A stretch of DNA of 64,000 nucleotides from positions 2,728,001 through 2,792,000 of the forward strand of contig CAWFMF010000004.1 in assembly GCA_963816985.1 (NCBI GenBank). Direction: 5' to 3'. A program made the position numbers and the translations under genes. The notes below the pieces were generated by a model. It had not been told where the DNA came from. It saw only the letters and a list, made by a program, of their open reading frames with translations, and did not search any database. Position 1 is the first letter of the stretch. Each line of letters opens with the position of its first letter. Positions 11,611-20,591 of the stretch are shown here, in pieces. This DNA comes from JAIVJM01 sp963816985 (GTDB lineage: Bacteria > Acidobacteriota > Blastocatellia > Pyrinomonadales > Pyrinomonadaceae).

Positions 11611-11712
11611 TGAAAGAACGACGAATGCGGGATGATGAATAAAGACTGATTTCAAATCTCGGATTTGAGATTCAACCGGCAAGACACTCATCACTCATCA
11701 TTCCGCATTCTC
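11611..11712. repeat. Heptad hairpin, compound
   Basis: It fills the gap between the dioxygenase stop and the ligase start. Outer arms 11623-11640 and 11693-11710 carry the GAATGCG/GATGAAT words. An inner small palindrome (AATCTC...GAGATT) sits at about 11656-11672. Confidence 0.85.
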
Positions 11713-12573
11713 TTATTCGTGTCCGGCGAAGGGGCAACCCGCCGCGCCGTGTTTGGAGTCGAGGTAGGTGCGGGCCTCCCAGAGTTCGGGGAAGAATTTT
11801 TTGTCCAGAGTCTGGCGCAGATAGCCGACGCCTTCGGAGCCGCCCGTGCCCTTCTTCGCGCCGAGCATGCGCTCGACCATCTTGACGTGGTGGTGACGCC
11901 AGAGCGAGAAATATTCGTCGTGCGCGATGAGGCTCTCGGAGAGCTGGTATTCCTCGTAGCGCGTCTCGAAGTGCGTGAGGACTTCGAGCGCGGCGCGCGT
12001 CCGCTTGCCGTAGAGGCGGCGGCGCTCTTCCTCGTTGAGCGAGGCGTCGTCCGGCGGCGCGTCGAGACCACGGCGGCTGAGGTAGGCGAAGAAGGCTTCG
12101 CCGAGCGTCGGCGCGTCGAAGCGCGCGCGGAGGCGCGGGGCGGCGAACTCGTCCTCCGCGAAGGCGCGGAGGGCACGTTCGTCCTTGAGGCCCGAAGAGA
12201 ACTCTATCTCGCGGAACTGCATGGACTGGAAGCCGCTCGCCGGGTTCAGCTCGTCGCGGAAGCCGAGGAAGTTGATGGGCGTCATCGTCTCAAGGATGTG
12301 AATCTGCGTGACGAGCAGTTTTTCTATCTCGACGACGCGCGTCAGGGCGCGGGTCGCGAGCGGCGCGCGGTCTTCCTTCATGGCGAGCGCGGCGGCGTCT
12401 ATCTCATGCAGGATTTGCTTGAACCACAGCTCATACGCCTGATGAATCGTGATGAAGAGCAGCTCGTCGTGGTGCGCCGGGTCGGACAGGCAGTCCTGCA
12501 ACGCTATCAGGTCGCGGACGCGCAGATATTTGTTGTATGAGAGCGGCTCTCCGCCGCCGTATTCTTTAGACAT
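11713..12573 (-). CDS. kynA: Tryptophan 2,3-dioxygenase
   Basis: Heme enzyme of 286 residues that opens the indole ring of L-tryptophan to give N-formylkynurenine. Family signatures are complete: YNKYLRVRDL, ITIHQAYELWFKQILHE, NPASGFQSMQFREIE, and WRHHHVKMVER with the proximal heme His. It is cytosolic and normally tetrameric. It lies between the kynureninase-like gene upstream and the CoA ligase downstream, both gaps being nothing but hairpin repeats. No kynurenine formamidase, the next enzyme, was found in the window. The ATG is not preceded by a Shine-Dalgarno sequence; repeat DNA runs up to it. Confidence 0.96.
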   Translation of the reverse strand: MSKEYGGGEPLSYNKYLRVRDLIALQDCLSDPAHHDELLFITIHQAYELWFKQILHEIDAAALAMKEDRAPLATRALTRVVEIEKLLVTQIHILETMTPINFLGFRDELNPASGFQSMQFREIEFSSGLKDERALRAFAEDEFAAPRLRARFDAPTLGEAFFAYLSRRGLDAPPDDASLNEEERRRLYGKRTRAALEVLTHFETRYEEYQLSESLIAHDEYFSLWRHHHVKMVERMLGAKKGTGGSEGVGYLRQTLDKKFFPELWEARTYLDSKHGAAGCPFAGHE

Positions 12574-12661
12574 AAAAGCCGTGAACCGTGACAGGTAAAC
12601 CGTGACAAGAGACGGACAGGTTTTATCTTGTTACCTGTCACCTGTCACGGTTTACGGTCTT
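12574..12661. repeat. Heptad hairpin between kynureninase and tryptophan dioxygenase genes
   Basis: Imperfect inverted repeat made of GTGAACC, GTGACAG and GTAAACC units, the same words as the 9976-10065 element. It runs from the kynureninase stop codon (12660-12662) to the base before the dioxygenase ATG. Confidence 0.9.
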
Positions 12662-13856
12662 AAAATGCCGCGCCCGCCGCCTCGTGCGCGGCGTAGGCTC
12701 GTGTGTCAATGATGTCGCGCATCTCGCGGACGACGAGTTCGAGTTCCTCGTCCTTCGTGTAGAAGTGCGGCGAGATGCGGATGCCCGCGCCGGGGCGGTA
12801 GTCCACGATGAACTCGCGGCGGATAAGCTCGCGCGTGACCGAAGCGGCGTGCTCGACCGCGACGGTGATAGTGCCGCCGCGCCGCGCCGGGTCGCGCGGG
12901 CTGGTGACGCGGAAGCCCGCGCCTTCGGCAAGCTCGATGAGCTTCTGCGTTTGGCGCGTGCTCTTGGCGCGGATGCGCTCGACGCCTATCTCGTTGATGA
13001 TTTTGTAGCCGGACTGCGCGGCGTAGAGCGCGGGGATGGCGGGCGAGCCGTGGAGGAAGCGCGCGATGCCTTCGGCGTAGCGCATGGGCGCGTCCTCGAA
13101 GGCGAAGGGCGAGGCGTGCGCCATCCAGCCCGTGACCTTCGGTTCGAGTTTCTGTTGCAGGCGCGGCGCGACGTAGAGGTAGCCCGCGCCGGGGCCGCCG
13201 CAGAGCCACTTCACCGAGCCGCCCGTCGTGAAGTCAACGTCCAAATCTTTGACGCTGAAGGGAACCGTCCCCGCCGACTGGTACGTGTCGAGGACGACGA
13301 GCGCGCCGACCTCGTGCGCCCGCTCGGTGACGGCCCGCGCGTCTTGCAGGAACGCGCTCTTGAAGAGGACGTGCGAGAGCGGGACGAGCAGAGTCTCTTC
13401 GTCAATCGCCGCGAGCAGCGCGTCGAGCGGGGCGGTCGTGCCGTCCTCGGACTTTATCTTCTCGATGCGGAAGCGACCGTCGCGCGCGTGCGAGTCGTAG
13501 ACGTACATCACCGAAGGGAATTCGAGTTCGGAGTAGACTATCTTGTTGCGCTTCGTCTGCGGCGTCGTGTCGAAGCAGGAGAGGATGAGCGACTGGCAGA
13601 CCGAGACGTTCTGGTGCATGACGACGGAGCCGGGCTCCGCGCCGATGATGCGCGCCACTTCGTCGCCGAGCGTTAAGGGCATGTCCCACCACCCCTCGGC
13701 CCACGCGCGCACGCCGCGCGTCGCCCACATCTCGGCGTAGTCCTGCATCCGCTCGTAAGTCCCGCGCGGCATCGCACCGAGGCTGTGCGAGATGAGGTAC
13801 ACGGCCTGCTCTAAGATAGGGAATTCGCGCCGCCACTCTAAAAGCTCGTCAGCCAA
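12660..13856 (-). CDS. kynU: Kynureninase-like PLP enzyme
   Basis: Fold-type I, class V PLP enzyme of 398 residues. TGGSVKWLCGGPGAGYLYV contains the PLP-binding Lys near residue 215, and the C-terminal RPGAGIRISPHFYTKDEEL is typical of kynureninase. Kynureninase cleaves kynurenine to anthranilate and alanine. The location next to tryptophan 2,3-dioxygenase supports this over other class V aminotransferases. The start is a TTG at 13856, chosen because a GGAGG lies 11 bases upstream and the product begins MADELLEWRREFPIL. It is slightly shorter than many kynureninases (about 415-465). Confidence 0.87.
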   Translation of the reverse strand: MADELLEWRREFPILEQAVYLISHSLGAMPRGTYERMQDYAEMWATRGVRAWAEGWWDMPLTLGDEVARIIGAEPGSVVMHQNVSVCQSLILSCFDTTPQTKRNKIVYSELEFPSVMYVYDSHARDGRFRIEKIKSEDGTTAPLDALLAAIDEETLLVPLSHVLFKSAFLQDARAVTERAHEVGALVVLDTYQSAGTVPFSVKDLDVDFTTGGSVKWLCGGPGAGYLYVAPRLQQKLEPKVTGWMAHASPFAFEDAPMRYAEGIARFLHGSPAIPALYAAQSGYKIINEIGVERIRAKSTRQTQKLIELAEGAGFRVTSPRDPARRGGTITVAVEHAASVTRELIRREFIVDYRPGAGIRISPHFYTKDEELELVVREMRDIIDTRAYAAHEAAGAAF

Positions 13857-13966
13857 AAGTCTCTCCGCCTCCTTAAGTCGTCTGGGTGAGGTTTCAGTAT
13901 AGCCATCCGCAGTTTGAATGGCTACCCGGAGAGCTTGAGGCGTCGCGCGTGTCGAGGGCGAGCGCG

Positions 13967-14413
13967 TCAGCGGTCGTCTTTGACGGTGTTGATTTCGCGG
14001 TCGGCGTCAACGGGCGGGCGGCGGAAGTTGGCCGAGGGGGCTTTGAGGTTATAAGCGGCGATGCGGCGGTTGAGGTCGGCGACGTGGCGGCGGAAGGCGC
14101 TCAGGACTTGACGCCAGTCGGAGTCGGCCTGCGCGACGGTGCGCTTCGACTTGAGGCTCTCTTGATAGGCGTTCCACGAGCGCATGAGGTCTGCGCGCGC
14201 GCCCTCGATGGAGGCGTCGAGGTCTGCGCGCTGCTTAATCCACGGCAGCGGCAGGCAGTTGTTCTTGAAGAGCCGGAAGGTCGTGCGCGCGAACTGGCCG
14301 ACGAAAGAATTCTCCTCGCGGCGCGGCGCGACGCTGCCCGAAAGGGCTCTTTGCACCTCCCGCCTGAACGCCCTCCTGAGCCTTCGTTTCAATAAATCAT
14401 CCCACACGCTCAT
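13967..14413 (-). CDS. DUF1992 / DnaJC28-type domain protein
   Basis: Basic protein of 148 residues. The C-terminal half (DLNRRIAAYNLKAPSANFRRPPVDADREI) matches the conserved end of DUF1992 (DnaJ homologue subfamily C member 28 conserved domain). The N-terminal part (WDDLLKRRLRRAFRREVQRAL) is helical and Arg-rich. The function of the family is not established; it carries no J domain. It sits upstream of the kynureninase-like gene with a 110-bp gap and is not an obvious part of the pathway. It may just be a passenger. Confidence 0.72.
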   Translation of the reverse strand: MSVWDDLLKRRLRRAFRREVQRALSGSVAPRREENSFVGQFARTTFRLFKNNCLPLPWIKQRADLDASIEGARADLMRSWNAYQESLKSKRTVAQADSDWRQVLSAFRRHVADLNRRIAAYNLKAPSANFRRPPVDADREINTVKDDR

Positions 14414-14599
14414 ACAACTTCATCCTCTTCCCCGACGCCTTCGTCCTTGCTCTTAAGGCGGGCGCTCCTGCTTGTCCACTACGTCGGTCGGCGGGGGCGA
14501 GTTTCTGCTTTCTCCTGAGAGATGCTCGCCGCGTGCCGGCCTTTCGCCTTTAGCGGGTGATTGGCGGCTTCTGCTACACTCGGACGCGCAGACAAATCT

Positions 14600-16095
<1,496 letters not shown>

Positions 16096-16111
<16 letters not shown>

Positions 16112-16812
16112 TTCAAAAGGCCGATGATGAAGGGCGAGAGGACGACCAGCACGGCGAAGACGCCGATGAGCGAGGCCCCGTCGTCGGCCTTGAGCGGGCT
16201 CGGCAACAACTCCGCGCCGCTCGCGCGTGCCCTCCGACCGTGGCCGTACTCCAAATCAATGTCGCCTGAGATGAACATCCGGCTGTAGCCGTAGACTTCG
16301 TTGGCGAGCGCGGCCAAGAGCCACAGGTTGTCGTGCCACTCGAAGCCTCTGTGGACGCGCAGGACGCCCCAGCCCCACGACACGAGAAAGCCGCCCATGA
16401 AGATGTAAAGCACGACGGGGAAGAAATACTCTCGCTCCTTCAACCCCTTCACCGTCGCGCCCGCGATGATCCCCGCGCACATCCCGCCGACCTCGACAAA
16501 GGCCGCCTCGACATAGAAGAACCAGAAGCCGCCGCCCATCAAATTCGAGACGACGAGCAGGAGCGGGCTGGAGAAGACGACCCAGAGCGCCGAAGGCAGG
16601 TGCGTCGTCAGTTGGTAACGTTCGGCTTGCAGCGAGTAGTAGGCGGCAATCGCGGCGAAGCCGCAGATGAGCATGACGGGCAGAGAGTCGCGCCGGACGA
16701 ACCACCAGCCGACGAGGCCGAGCAGCGGAACCGTCACCAGATAAGCGAAGTGCAGCCGCACCAGCCATGCGAGCAGCCTGCGCTTTCTGTCGGGGGAGAT
16801 GAGATGGAGCAA
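16096..16812 (-). CDS. Multipass membrane protein of unknown function
   Basis: 238 residues with about six hydrophobic segments (for example LVTVPLLGLVGWWFV, LPVMLICGFAAIAAYYSL, ALWVVFSSPLLLVVSNLMGG, FLVSWGWGVLRV, and a C-terminal IGVFAVLVVLSPFIIGLL). I do not recognise the family. It is 18 bases downstream of the FAD monooxygenase gene on the same strand and so is probably co-transcribed. Transport of an aromatic substrate or tryptophan would fit the context, but nothing in the sequence shows it. Its 3' end overlaps the convergent flavin oxidoreductase gene by 16 bp. Confidence 0.75.
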
Positions 16813-16830
16813 GTCTTTTCCGTGCGGCCT

Positions 16831-17952
16831 TCAGCCTTCCTCGGCTTCGTAGGCGGCGATGAATTCGGGGTCGCGTTTCCGAAGGTTCTCGTAATCAATC
16901 TTCTTGCTGCGCGTCATGAGCTTGAAGGCGAGTTGGAGCGGGCTGAGGTGCATGAAGTCTCTCGCGTTCTCGAAGAAGAGGAGGCTCTCCTGCGCGGCCT
17001 CCTGATACTCTTCGATGACGGGCTTGCGCACCCTCTCGAACTCCGCCAGAGCGTCCGCGACATCACTCTTATCCTGAAAACATTTGAAGAGCGCAATCGA
17101 ATCCTCAAGCGCGAGCTTCGTGCCCGAACCGATGGAGAAGTGCGCCGTGTGGAGCGCGTCGCCGAGGAGGACGACGTTTCGGTGGCTCCAACGTTGGTTC
17201 TTGACGAGCAGGAAGTTGATCCACTTCGAGTTGTTCGACAGAAGCTCGTGCCCTCCGAGGTCGCGGTTGAAGACTTCGGCGAGATACTCGCGCGTCGCGG
17301 CGTCGGACTTGGAGGCGAAATCCGCGCGTTGCCACGTCTCCTCGTCGCACTCGACGATGAAGGTGCTCGTCTCCGTGTCGAACTTGTATGAGTGCGCGGC
17401 GAAGACGCCCGCCTCGGACTCACGGAAGGTGAGGGTGAGTCCGTGGAACAACTGCCGCGTGCCGTACCAGATGTAACGGTTGTGGCGGACGCTCAAGTCG
17501 GGTTGGAAGTGTTCGGCGAAGCGCTGCCGGACTTCGCTGTTGACGCCGTCGGCCCCGACGACGAGTTCGGCGTCGAGGAGTTCGTCGGCTCGCGCCTCGG
17601 TGCGAAAACGGAGGTTGACGCCCAACTCCTCGCAGCGCTCTTGCAGGATGTTGAGGAGTCGGAGGCGCGCGATGCCGGAGAAGTGGTTGCCGCGCACCGT
17701 GACCTTCCGTTCGCGGTGGACGATGTCCACGTTGTCCCAAGTCTCGAACCGTTCGGTGACGCGGCGGTGCGATTCCTCGTCCGCCGCGCGCAGGTTCGAG
17801 AGCGTCTTGCCCGAAAAGACCACGCCCCAACCGAACGTCGCATCGGGCGGGTTGCGCTCGAAGACCGTGATGTCGTGCGCCGGGTCGTGCTTCTTCATCA
17901 GGAGCGCGAAGTAGAGCCCCGCCGGCCCGCCGCCGATGATGTTGATTCTCAT
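16831..17952 (-). CDS. FAD-dependent monooxygenase, resembling the hydroxylase half of 2-aminobenzoyl-CoA monooxygenase/reductase or salicylyl-CoA 5-hydroxylase
   Basis: Class A flavoprotein hydroxylase of 373 residues. Dinucleotide-binding IIGGGPAGLYFALL at the N-terminus, the second FAD motif LVVGADGVNSEVR, and LLGDALHTAHFSIGSGTKLALED. The sequence between (TFGWGVVFSGKTLSNLRAAD) is typical of the salicylyl-CoA 5-hydroxylase / 2-aminobenzoyl-CoA monooxygenase group rather than p-hydroxybenzoate hydroxylase. Family knowledge: the A. evansii enzyme hydroxylates and then reduces the ring in a two-domain polypeptide. This protein has only the first domain, and the second is at 14600-16111. It begins four bases after a small conserved gene, suggesting coupling. 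Confidence 0.88.
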   Translation of the reverse strand: MRINIIGGGPAGLYFALLMKKHDPAHDITVFERNPPDATFGWGVVFSGKTLSNLRAADEESHRRVTERFETWDNVDIVHRERKVTVRGNHFSGIARLRLLNILQERCEELGVNLRFRTEARADELLDAELVVGADGVNSEVRQRFAEHFQPDLSVRHNRYIWYGTRQLFHGLTLTFRESEAGVFAAHSYKFDTETSTFIVECDEETWQRADFASKSDAATREYLAEVFNRDLGGHELLSNNSKWINFLLVKNQRWSHRNVVLLGDALHTAHFSIGSGTKLALEDSIALFKCFQDKSDVADALAEFERVRKPVIEEYQEAAQESLLFFENARDFMHLSPLQLAFKLMTRSKKIDYENLRKRDPEFIAAYEAEEG

Positions 17953-17956
17953 GGTC

Positions 17957-18232
17957 TCATTCTTCGGAGACGTAACCTTCCTCCAAAGGGTCGAAGCCGT
18001 AGGCGCTCACGGCCTCCTCGCGCGTCAGAACGCGGGCGATGAACCTGCGCCGCAACTCTTCTTCGCCCGCGAGCGGGAAACGGCGTCGCAGGTCTGCGAG
18101 CATCAGCTTGCGCGTCGCTTGTATTAGCTCGCAGGTCAACTTCAGACGCTTCCAGACGGGCGTGCGGCGCGTCAGCTCGAACAACACCTGCTGCGCTTCC
18201 GGCGTCGTGTCCGGCGAAAGAGGCTTCATCAT
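17957..18232 (-). CDS. Small conserved protein of unknown function
   Basis: 91 residues, charged and probably helical. The core QQVLFELTRRTPVWKRL and LMLADLRRRFPLAGEEELRRR resembles a family of small bacterial proteins I have seen beside many unrelated genes, with no known function. Either of two adjacent ATG codons may start it. It precedes the FAD monooxygenase by four bases. A piece of this gene (18090-18118) is repeated in inverted orientation at 18275-18303, just upstream of its own start, showing local rearrangement. Upstream lies the scar of the restriction-modification insertion, so the original promoter of this gene may have been displaced. Confidence 0.66.
   Translation of the reverse strand: MMKPLSPDTTPEAQQVLFELTRRTPVWKRLKLTCELIQATRKLMLADLRRRFPLAGEEELRRRFIARVLTREEAVSAYGFDPLEEGYVSEE
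18090..18118. repeat. 29-bp inverted repeat, copy inside the 91-residue gene
   Basis: This segment is the exact reverse complement of 18275-18303. On the minus strand it encodes the ATRKLMLADL part of the small protein. Confidence 0.95.
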
Positions 18233-18274
18233 TGCGGCACGGTCAAAGTGGACGAACTCAAATTCCGTGTGGCG

Positions 18275-18303
18275 GCGACGCGCAAGCTGATGCTCGCAGA
18301 CCT
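18275..18303. repeat. 29-bp inverted repeat, copy upstream of the 91-residue gene
   Basis: Exact reverse complement of 18090-18118. In the plus direction the frame reads ATRKLMLADLRR, so this is an inverted fragment of the small gene. It ends nine bases before the 18313-18410 direct repeat. Confidence 0.95.
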
Positions 18304-18311
18304 ACGCCGCC

Positions 18312-18458
18312 TTACTCGCGCAGAAGCTCGCGCGCGATGACGAGCTTCTGAATCTCGGAGGTGCCTTCGTAGATGCGCAGCGCGCGCACGTCGCGGTAGA
18401 GGCGCTCGACTGTGCCACCGCGCATGAGACCGGAGCGCCCGTTAATGTTGACTCTCAT
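18312..18458 (-). pseudogene. Acyl-CoA dehydrogenase C-terminal fragment
   Basis: A 48-codon open frame ending in TAA. Its last 32 codons ([20 protein letters not shown] onward) are identical to the end of the acyl-CoA dehydrogenase at 20592-21770. The first 16 codons ([16 protein letters not shown]) are a diverged version of the same region (QIHGGQGVVRGQV in the intact gene), so this looks like the tail of a different paralogue joined to an identical end. Its ATG overlaps the TGA of the restriction enzyme gene, so it could be translated, but it lacks every catalytic part except the conserved YEGTSEIQ. It is best read as an insertion scar. Confidence 0.8.
18313..18410. repeat. 98-bp direct repeat, left copy
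   Basis: Identical over 98 bases to 20593-20690. The two copies bracket the restriction-modification genes. The repeat starts within the stop codon of the acyl-CoA dehydrogenase frame (TAA here, TAG in the right copy). Confidence 0.97.
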
Positions 18459-19426
18459 TGTTTCTTGCTTTGGCGAGTCTCCAGAACGCTTATGACTTCC
18501 GACAAGTGTTCGCGGATTGATTCAATGTCCTCTTCCGAAAGAGGCGGTCGGCGTTGTTTCGACTTACCAGTCAGACGGTCTACCTTTCGGGCAACCGATT
18601 CGTTCCAACGATCCTCCCGGAAAAGAGACAGGAATCTTTGCCAAGCGTCTAGAGGAATTCCCGACACCTTTTCGACGCGAATTCCTGCCAAGTATTCGTC
18701 CATGATGCCTGTCCGGGCGATGCGTCCGAAATTTCCGCCTTTGTCTCGTACAGACTGGTCGGAGATGGCGTCGGTTTTAGTGGGGTAAAAGCGATCAATC
18801 GTCGAGAGAGTAACCGTTCTATTTTTTCCGCTCTTCATACCATGTTGCCACATCCAATTACGGTACTCAGCGGCGTAACGCGCACTCACCACATAAGGCT
18901 CGAATAGTTGTGGGCGACCGGAAATAACTTCGGAAAGTGTCCACGGGTAAACGGCGAGTAAATCCCACGGCGCGCAGACGGCGGGCGTGACCGTGTAACG
19001 AAAGCTAGGCTCACGCTCCTTCGCCAAGGCGTACCAGCCTTTGAGTTCAATGCCGACCAATACTTGGGCGTCCTTGCCGGGCGTTGAAGAACGAAGGATG
19101 ACATCAGGAAATCTCTGAGCCTGACGGACGAATCGGAAGAGGTGGTACTTTTTCTCCGGGTCCCACACTTGGCGCGAGTCGTTGAGTGCTTCGACTATCT
19201 GGTTTTCTATTGTTGCACCCAGCGCGGTATTGAATGTGTGAAGGTCTGTCGCAAGGACGTTCGCAATGTTCAAGTCTGGTTTGAAGTAACCGGGGAGGGC
19301 ATAGAGGGCTCCATAAACTGCCTTGTAAAGATCGAAGTGATCCCAACCCAACTTGACTCGCTCATCCGCCCACCTGACATTCTCCGGGCCGACATGTTCC
19401 GGCGGAAGGGGTGATTGACTTGTCAT
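18455..19426 (-). CDS. Type II restriction endonuclease, PD-(D/E)XK fold (predicted)
   Basis: Protein of 323 residues. The stretch RFPDVIL followed about 20 residues later by [11 protein letters not shown] fits a PD-(D/E)XK nuclease active site, and the continuation [11 protein letters not shown] recurs in restriction enzymes paired with methyltransferases. It starts 16 bases after the methyltransferase stop on the same strand. Codon and base use are visibly less GC-rich than in the flanking metabolic genes, a sign of horizontal transfer. It probably cleaves DNA at a specific short site that the partner methylates; the site cannot be predicted. Its TGA overlaps the ATG of the dehydrogenase fragment. 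Confidence 0.8.
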   Translation of the reverse strand: MTSQSPLPPEHVGPENVRWADERVKLGWDHFDLYKAVYGALYALPGYFKPDLNIANVLATDLHTFNTALGATIENQIVEALNDSRQVWDPEKKYHLFRFVRQAQRFPDVILRSSTPGKDAQVLVGIELKGWYALAKEREPSFRYTVTPAVCAPWDLLAVYPWTLSEVISGRPQLFEPYVVSARYAAEYRNWMWQHGMKSGKNRTVTLSTIDRFYPTKTDAISDQSVRDKGGNFGRIARTGIMDEYLAGIRVEKVSGIPLDAWQRFLSLFREDRWNESVARKVDRLTGKSKQRRPPLSEEDIESIREHLSEVISVLETRQSKKQ

Positions 19427-19442
19427 GCTTTATAGATTCTCG

Positions 19443-20513
19443 TTAGCTGGTTGTTCTCAGGAAGAGCGGCAACTCCTCCTCAAGACGCTCGCTCGCCAGC
19501 GAGTAAAAGGACTCATTTAACTCCGCGCTGAAGCAAAGCCTCTTTGTACGTAATGAGACAATGGCCGCCGGACAGAGGCCCCCGAATGGCTCCCAGACGA
19601 CATCGCCCTCATCGCTTGAAGCCGCAATGATTCTTTCGATAAGGCGCAGAGGTTTCTGGTTGGCATGAGCCGACTTGGCTTGGTGACTCTTCAGCCGCTC
19701 CGAGCCGCGCACGGCGGGCTCCGACCAGACGTTAGTGATGCCGTGATTGTGATTCCACTTGGCGCGCATCTTTGCCCACTGCGCCGCCGTGACCGGAACT
19801 TTGCCGTCGAGAGAGAAGTAAGGCCGCCCCGCTTGTTCCCCGTGCTCATTAGCGTAGGCGACGAGCCGAGCCATCATCTCCGGCGGGGGGAAGTACCAGA
19901 GATGGCATTGCGTAAAGTATTTCCGCGTGGCAGCGTTCTTCACCCCGCACGCCTCGTTCGTCCTGCTGAGGGGTAATCCCGACCGCTGCCACTCTTCGCG
20001 CAGCCACCGCTTCATCGGCACCAATTGGCCCTCTTCGTTGGCGAGAGCCACGCCCCTCACGTACTGGGCGCAGACCTCTGTGACGACGGGGAATCCACGA
20101 ATCGTTTTGCTGTTCACGTTACCGGCGATGTGCCCAATGCCCTTGTCCCAGACGTGGAGCGCGCGGTATTCCCATCCGTGCAGCTTCAGCGCCGGATGGA
20201 CGGTGGCCCAACCGACTTCTGTGCCCCAGAACCATAAAGTTGTTTCCGGCAGCGCGAAACGCGACCACGCCGCGATGTGCGGCGCGTACCACTCGGCGAG
20301 TCCTTCCTCGGTCGGCGGGTCTCCCGGAAACAAATGGAGTCCGTAAGGCCCGTCGGAGACGATGACGGTCGGGGCAGGCCACGACGCGTAACGTGAAGCG
20401 GCGTCCGCCAGCTCTACTTGTGCTGAACCGACGACGGTCGTCGTCACTGCTGTCTCAGTGGCTGTTTTTAGTTGCGCTACCAGCGGCTTGAGAAAAGGTC
20501 TGACGTTACTCAT
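19443..20513 (-). CDS. DNA methyltransferase, beta-class N4-cytosine/N6-adenine type
   Basis: Protein of 356 residues. The catalytic motif IV appears as SDGPYG (DPPY/SPPY class) near residue 54, and the AdoMet-binding motif I as VWEPFGG near the C-terminus. This circular order IV-then-I marks the beta group of amino-methyltransferases. It protects host DNA from the neighbouring nuclease. It is transcribed first in the pair, as usual for newly acquired systems. The 79 bases between its start and the right direct repeat are AT-richer than the surroundings and probably hold the promoter. It lies inside a catabolic cluster and is not part of it. Confidence 0.87.
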   Translation of the reverse strand: MSNVRPFLKPLVAQLKTATETAVTTTVVGSAQVELADAASRYASWPAPTVIVSDGPYGLHLFPGDPPTEEGLAEWYAPHIAAWSRFALPETTLWFWGTEVGWATVHPALKLHGWEYRALHVWDKGIGHIAGNVNSKTIRGFPVVTEVCAQYVRGVALANEEGQLVPMKRWLREEWQRSGLPLSRTNEACGVKNAATRKYFTQCHLWYFPPPEMMARLVAYANEHGEQAGRPYFSLDGKVPVTAAQWAKMRAKWNHNHGITNVWSEPAVRGSERLKSHQAKSAHANQKPLRLIERIIAASSDEGDVVWEPFGGLCPAAIVSLRTKRLCFSAELNESFYSLASERLEEELPLFLRTTS

Positions 20514-20591
20514 GTCGGAAGTCTCCCGTCACTCATGGCGGACAGTGAGGGTGAATAGCGGGGCAAGAATAAATCAAACAGGTTTTTAGTG

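Noticed and set aside
18455..20513. Restriction pair as part of a larger defence island or prophage
   Set aside because: Only two genes lie between the direct repeats, and catabolic genes resume on both sides. No integrase or further defence gene is seen.
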